Source: a bacterium
GTDB lineage: Bacteria; Patescibacteriota; Microgenomatia; Levybacterales; UBA12049
Assembly (NCBI GenBank): GCA_021813005.1
Contig: JAKAMH010000046.1
Location: 1-7,257 of the forward strand
DNA length: 7,257 nucleotides
Direction: 5' to 3'
Positions within the stretch are counted from its first letter, which is position 1. Every line of letters starts with the position of its first letter. Positions 5,250 to 7,257 of this stretch are shown one piece after another. The translations under genes and the position numbers were made by a program. The notes under the pieces were generated by a model, which saw nothing but the letters and a program-made list of their open reading frames with translations, made no database searches and had not been told where the DNA came from.

Positions 5250-5354
5250 ACTTACGCAAAACCTGTCATTCTGACCCCGCTTAGCGGGGTCAGAATCTAG
5301 ACACTCTTTTATGAGATCCTTCACTTAACTCAGGATGACAAAAAGTGCGTAAGT
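5250..5354. repeat. MITE-like inverted repeat with nested palindrome
   Basis: A 105-bp non-coding element between divergent genes. Its ends, ACTTACGCA (5250-5258) and TGCGTAAGT (5346-5354), are perfect inverted repeats. After five unpaired bases on each side, TGTCATTCTGA (5264-5274) faces TCAGGATGACA (5330-5340) with one mismatch. Nested in the left half is a 13-bp perfect stem with loop TTA (5268-5280 with 5284-5296). Its core ACCCCGCTTAGCGGGGT is the exact reverse complement of the palindrome core at 591-607. No transposase is encoded, so any movement would depend on another locus. A folded RNA or bidirectional regulatory role is also possible. Confidence 0.7.
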
Positions 5355-5365
5355 TGTATTATAAT
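5335..5365 (+). promoter_or_regulatory. Promoter of the four-TM protein-yvcK-secG cluster
   Basis: A perfect TATAAT (5360-5365) lies in a 12-bp palindrome (GTATTATAATAC, 5356-5367). The best -35 match, ATGACA (5335-5340, 5 of 6), has a long 19-nt spacer and lies in the right arm of the MITE-like repeat, so the repeat may supply part of the promoter. The predicted transcript start (about 5372) is five bases before the ATG at 5377, with no Shine-Dalgarno site. Confidence 0.5.
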
Positions 5366-5376
5366 ACGTGTAACAA

Positions 5377-5778
5377 ATGAAATTTCTACTCAAACACTTC
5401 ACAATCTATACCATCTCGCTTTATTTGCTGCAGTTTATCGTCAACGGGGTTGTCATAAACGGGGGCCTGACAACACTCTTTGTCGGTGGCGCACTCCTCA
5501 CGCTTATGTTTCTAATACTCAAACCTATTATGAATTTACTCAGTTTTCCGCTCAATCTCATTACCTTAGGGTTTGTCTCAACGATCACCAACATACTTAT
5601 ACTCTATCTGCTTACTGTGTTCGTCCCCAGCATTACAATTTTACCGTTCACGTTTCAGGGCGCGACTGTCGCCGGCTTCGTTATACCAAAGATTGCTTTT
5701 AGTACCTTTTTCGCGTATGCTATCTCCGCTGTGATACTGGTTTTAACGGTATCACTCTTTTCCTGGATATTCGAATGA
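5377..5778 (+). CDS. Four-TM membrane protein, phage_holin_4_2 (PF04020) family
   Basis: A 133-residue, very hydrophobic protein with about four membrane segments (roughly 8-27, 32-50, 60-85 and 107-131). The middle block ILKPIMNLLSFPLNLITLGFVSTITNILILYLL is the characteristic LKP-LSLPL-LTLG-N-LLL pattern of the PF04020 family. Despite the family name, such proteins are common chromosomal membrane proteins and nothing else here is phage-like. The function is unknown. Its stop overlaps the yvcK start (ATGA), so the two are translationally coupled and share a promoter. A role in the envelope would suit the neighbours yvcK and secG, but that is inference. Confidence 0.85.
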   Translation: MKFLLKHFTIYTISLYLLQFIVNGVVINGGLTTLFVGGALLTLMFLILKPIMNLLSFPLNLITLGFVSTITNILILYLLTVFVPSITILPFTFQGATVAGFVIPKIAFSTFFAYAISAVILVLTVSLFSWIFE

Positions 5779-6737
5779 AGAGTAGACAGTCAAAACGTAT
5801 TGTATGTCTGGGAGGCGGTATTGGTACCAGTAATCTGCTCCGTGGCCTCAAAACCTATCCGCATCATCTCAGTGTGGTTACCTCGATGGCAGATGACGGG
5901 GGTTCCTCCGGAAGACTGCGGAAAGCATACGGCATTATGCCGCCGGGCGATATTATTTCCTGTATCGCAGCGCTCATACCTGCGGCCAAGCAAGAGCTTG
6001 CAGACCTCTTGACCTACCGCCTGAATGGTCCTCAGCGGGAAAACACCTCTCTCGGCGGCCATAAGTTAGGTAACTTACTTATGCTGGCCGAAATCCAGCG
6101 TACCGGTGATTTTTATCAAGCAATCGACGTGGTTAAAAGGATGTTTGGGGTAGAGGCTGATTTATTCCCGGCCACGGATGTGAGAGTGCACTTAAGTGCA
6201 CTCACCAAGGACGGTAGGCGTGTCCATAGTGAGACGACCCTGGACCTAGCACTGTACGGGCGTCCGCATGGTTTGAAGAAAATATTTATACGACCCAAGA
6301 ACCCGAAGGTGAATCCTGCTGTCATTGACTCTCTCCTCAGGGCGGATTGTATCATCAGCGGCCCGGGAGACCTCTATACCAACCAGCTACCCGTACTGGT
6401 CGTGCCCCAGATACGCGAGGCCTTTCTGAAGAGCCGGGCAAAGAAGATTTTTGTCTTAAATATCGCCAATAAACCCTTTGAAACAGCCGGATTCACTTTG
6501 CTAGACTTTATACAGGCATTCACAGAACATCTTGGCTCGTTTCCGTTTGACACGGTAATTGTCAATCAAAATAAAAGTCACCTCATACCGAAGGAGCTCC
6601 ATTACAATTATATTTCAGTCGGTCTGGCGCACCGAGATACTGCTTACCGAACCGTCGCAGCCGACCTGGTAGATACGGCTTTCCCTATCTACCACGACCC
6701 TAAAAAACTTGCATCTTGTATAGTGAAACAACTATAA
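5775..6737 (+). CDS. yvcK: YvcK/CofD-like family protein (gluconeogenesis factor)
   Basis: A 320-residue cytoplasmic protein of normal length for the YvcK branch. Visible blocks are the glycine-rich nucleotide-binding loop LGGGIGTSNLLRGLK (12-26), ADDGGSSGRLRKAYGIMPPGDI (39-60), GHKLGNLLML (95-104) and GPGDLYTNQLP (196-206). YvcK binds UDP-sugars in Bacillus subtilis and is needed for growth on gluconeogenic carbon and normal cell-wall synthesis. It is related to the CofD transferase of F420 synthesis, but the ADDGGSSGRLR and PPGDI blocks are typical of YvcK and no F420 gene is nearby. The usual Firmicute neighbours rapZ and whiA are absent. It starts inside the stop of the upstream membrane protein gene, and secG follows after seven bases. 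Confidence 0.93.
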   Translation: MKSRQSKRIVCLGGGIGTSNLLRGLKTYPHHLSVVTSMADDGGSSGRLRKAYGIMPPGDIISCIAALIPAAKQELADLLTYRLNGPQRENTSLGGHKLGNLLMLAEIQRTGDFYQAIDVVKRMFGVEADLFPATDVRVHLSALTKDGRRVHSETTLDLALYGRPHGLKKIFIRPKNPKVNPAVIDSLLRADCIISGPGDLYTNQLPVLVVPQIREAFLKSRAKKIFVLNIANKPFETAGFTLLDFIQAFTEHLGSFPFDTVIVNQNKSHLIPKELHYNYISVGLAHRDTAYRTVAADLVDTAFPIYHDPKKLASCIVKQL

Positions 6738-6738
6738 T
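6709..6738 (+). promoter_or_regulatory. Possible internal leaderless promoter for secG
   Basis: A perfect TATAAT (6733-6738) overlaps the yvcK stop codon and lies six bases before the secG ATG. A weak -35, TTGCAT (6709-6714), is 18 nt upstream. Transcription would start at the secG ATG itself, allowing secG to be expressed apart from yvcK. The -35 is poor, so confidence is limited. Confidence 0.4.
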
Positions 6739-6744
6739 AAGCCT

Positions 6745-6960
6745 ATGTTGCTTGAATTATTGCAAATTGCTGTTGCCGTACTGCTTATCGTCTCTATATT
6801 GCTGCAGGCGCCGGAAGGCGGTTTATCACCTGTTTTTGGAGGCGGTGGGGAGATGTACCGCAGCAAGCGTAATGTGGAAAAACTCTTAATTTATGCAACC
6901 ATCCTACTGGCCACCGTCCTGACCGCATTATCCATTCTTCTTCTTTTCCTCCACAAGTAG
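6745..6960 (+). CDS. secG: Preprotein translocase subunit SecG
   Basis: A 71-residue protein with the SecG layout: a first membrane segment (about 2-20) ending in LLQ, a cytoplasmic loop with a glycine-rich stretch (FGGGGEMYRSKRNVEK), and a second membrane segment (about 47-69). SecG associates with SecYE and assists SecA-driven protein export. It is at the short end for the family but complete. The ATG at 6745 is seven bases after the yvcK stop, and no Shine-Dalgarno site is seen. The next gene encodes an exported or membrane-tethered binding protein that would use this translocon. Confidence 0.92.
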   Translation: MLLELLQIAVAVLLIVSILLQAPEGGLSPVFGGGGEMYRSKRNVEKLLIYATILLATVLTALSILLLFLHK

Positions 6961-6973
6961 CAACATCTGAAAT

Positions 6974-7257
6974 ATGATTGTCTTTAGAAAGCGACTTATA
7001 ATCTGGCTCATACGAGCTTACATCAAAAAATGGGGTAAGGTAATTGTCTTTTCTTTTATCATTGGTCTCGTCCTCTTCTTTACACTTCTTTTCACATCAA
7101 AGTATTTCATACACACTCCGCTTCTGCATAAAAGGGTGACATACGGTATGGTGGGAGCCTATACGGTAGATACTTTGCCGCCGGAGGTGCTTGGTAAATT
7201 GTCGCACGGTCTGACAACGGTTGATAATTCTGGGCAGGTAAAGCCGGATGTCGCAGC
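6974..7257 (+). CDS. ABC transporter substrate-binding protein, family 5 (partial, 5' end only)
   Basis: The first 94 residues of a gene that continues beyond the window. The N-terminus (MIVFRKRLIIWLIRAYIKK) is basic and is followed by one membrane segment (about 24-42) without an obvious lipobox Cys, so the protein is probably anchored by an uncleaved segment. Then GAYTVDTLPPEVLGKLSHGL and TTVDNSGQVKPDVA match the start of the SBP_bac_5 (oligopeptide/nickel binding) fold, with its YT-LP--V---LS-GL-----G---P-LA pattern. It probably binds peptides outside the cell. It starts 13 bases after the secG stop, without a clear Shine-Dalgarno or -10 sequence, so co-transcription with secG is likely. 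Confidence 0.8.
   Translation, partial: MIVFRKRLIIWLIRAYIKKWGKVIVFSFIIGLVLFFTLLFTSKYFIHTPLLHKRVTYGMVGAYTVDTLPPEVLGKLSHGLTTVDNSGQVKPDVA

Noticed and set aside
5377..5778. Phage holin as evidence of a prophage
   Set aside because: The family name is historical, these proteins are common in bacterial chromosomes, and all neighbours are housekeeping genes.
5775..6737. CofD (F420 synthesis transferase)
   Set aside because: The ADDGGSSGRLR and PPGDI blocks and the length fit YvcK, and no other F420 gene is present.

Overview
The window looks like a chromosomal segment of an uncultivated bacterium of the Candidate Phyla Radiation (Patescibacteria), possibly Microgenomates. This is inferred, not proven. 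The grounds are: a tRNA gene without an encoded CCA end, a small GIY-YIG protein directly behind that tRNA, short dispersed palindromic repeats, the secG to substrate-binding-protein order, very compact spacing, and several core promoters placed almost on top of start codons. The standard code fits all genes. There is no prophage, plasmid, CRISPR or rRNA signal.

Left part (1-730): nothing coding is supported in 1-131 except a tRNA promoter. A tRNA-Lys(CUU) gene follows at 132-203. Behind it is a repeat-rich block with two tandem 27-bp repeats, a GIY-YIG nuclease-like gene, near-perfect inverted arms around that gene, a second degenerate copy of the tRNA 3' end, and two strong palindromes. The block has the layout of a very small mobile or homing module at a tRNA 3' end and is the most interesting part of the window.

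Middle part (728-5204), mostly minus strand: a membrane-anchored DUF5667-like protein with a low-complexity Ser/Thr/Pro tail, a 476-aa orphan protein with no Cys or Trp, a small divergent 62-aa ORF on the plus strand, and a two-gene unit of a DUF2130 coiled-coil protein with a nuclease-like C-terminal half overlapping rnhB (RNase HII).

Right part (5205-7257), plus strand: a MITE-like inverted repeat in the divergent intergenic region, then a tight cluster of a four-TM phage_holin_4_2-type membrane protein, yvcK (start overlapping the previous stop), secG and the 5' end of a family 5 extracellular substrate-binding protein that runs off the window. This cluster links envelope and central-metabolism control (YvcK) with Sec export (SecG) and solute binding outside the membrane.

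Promoter-like hexamers lie 6-16 nt upstream of start codons for at least five genes, mostly without a Shine-Dalgarno sequence, which suggests widespread leaderless or near-leaderless mRNAs.
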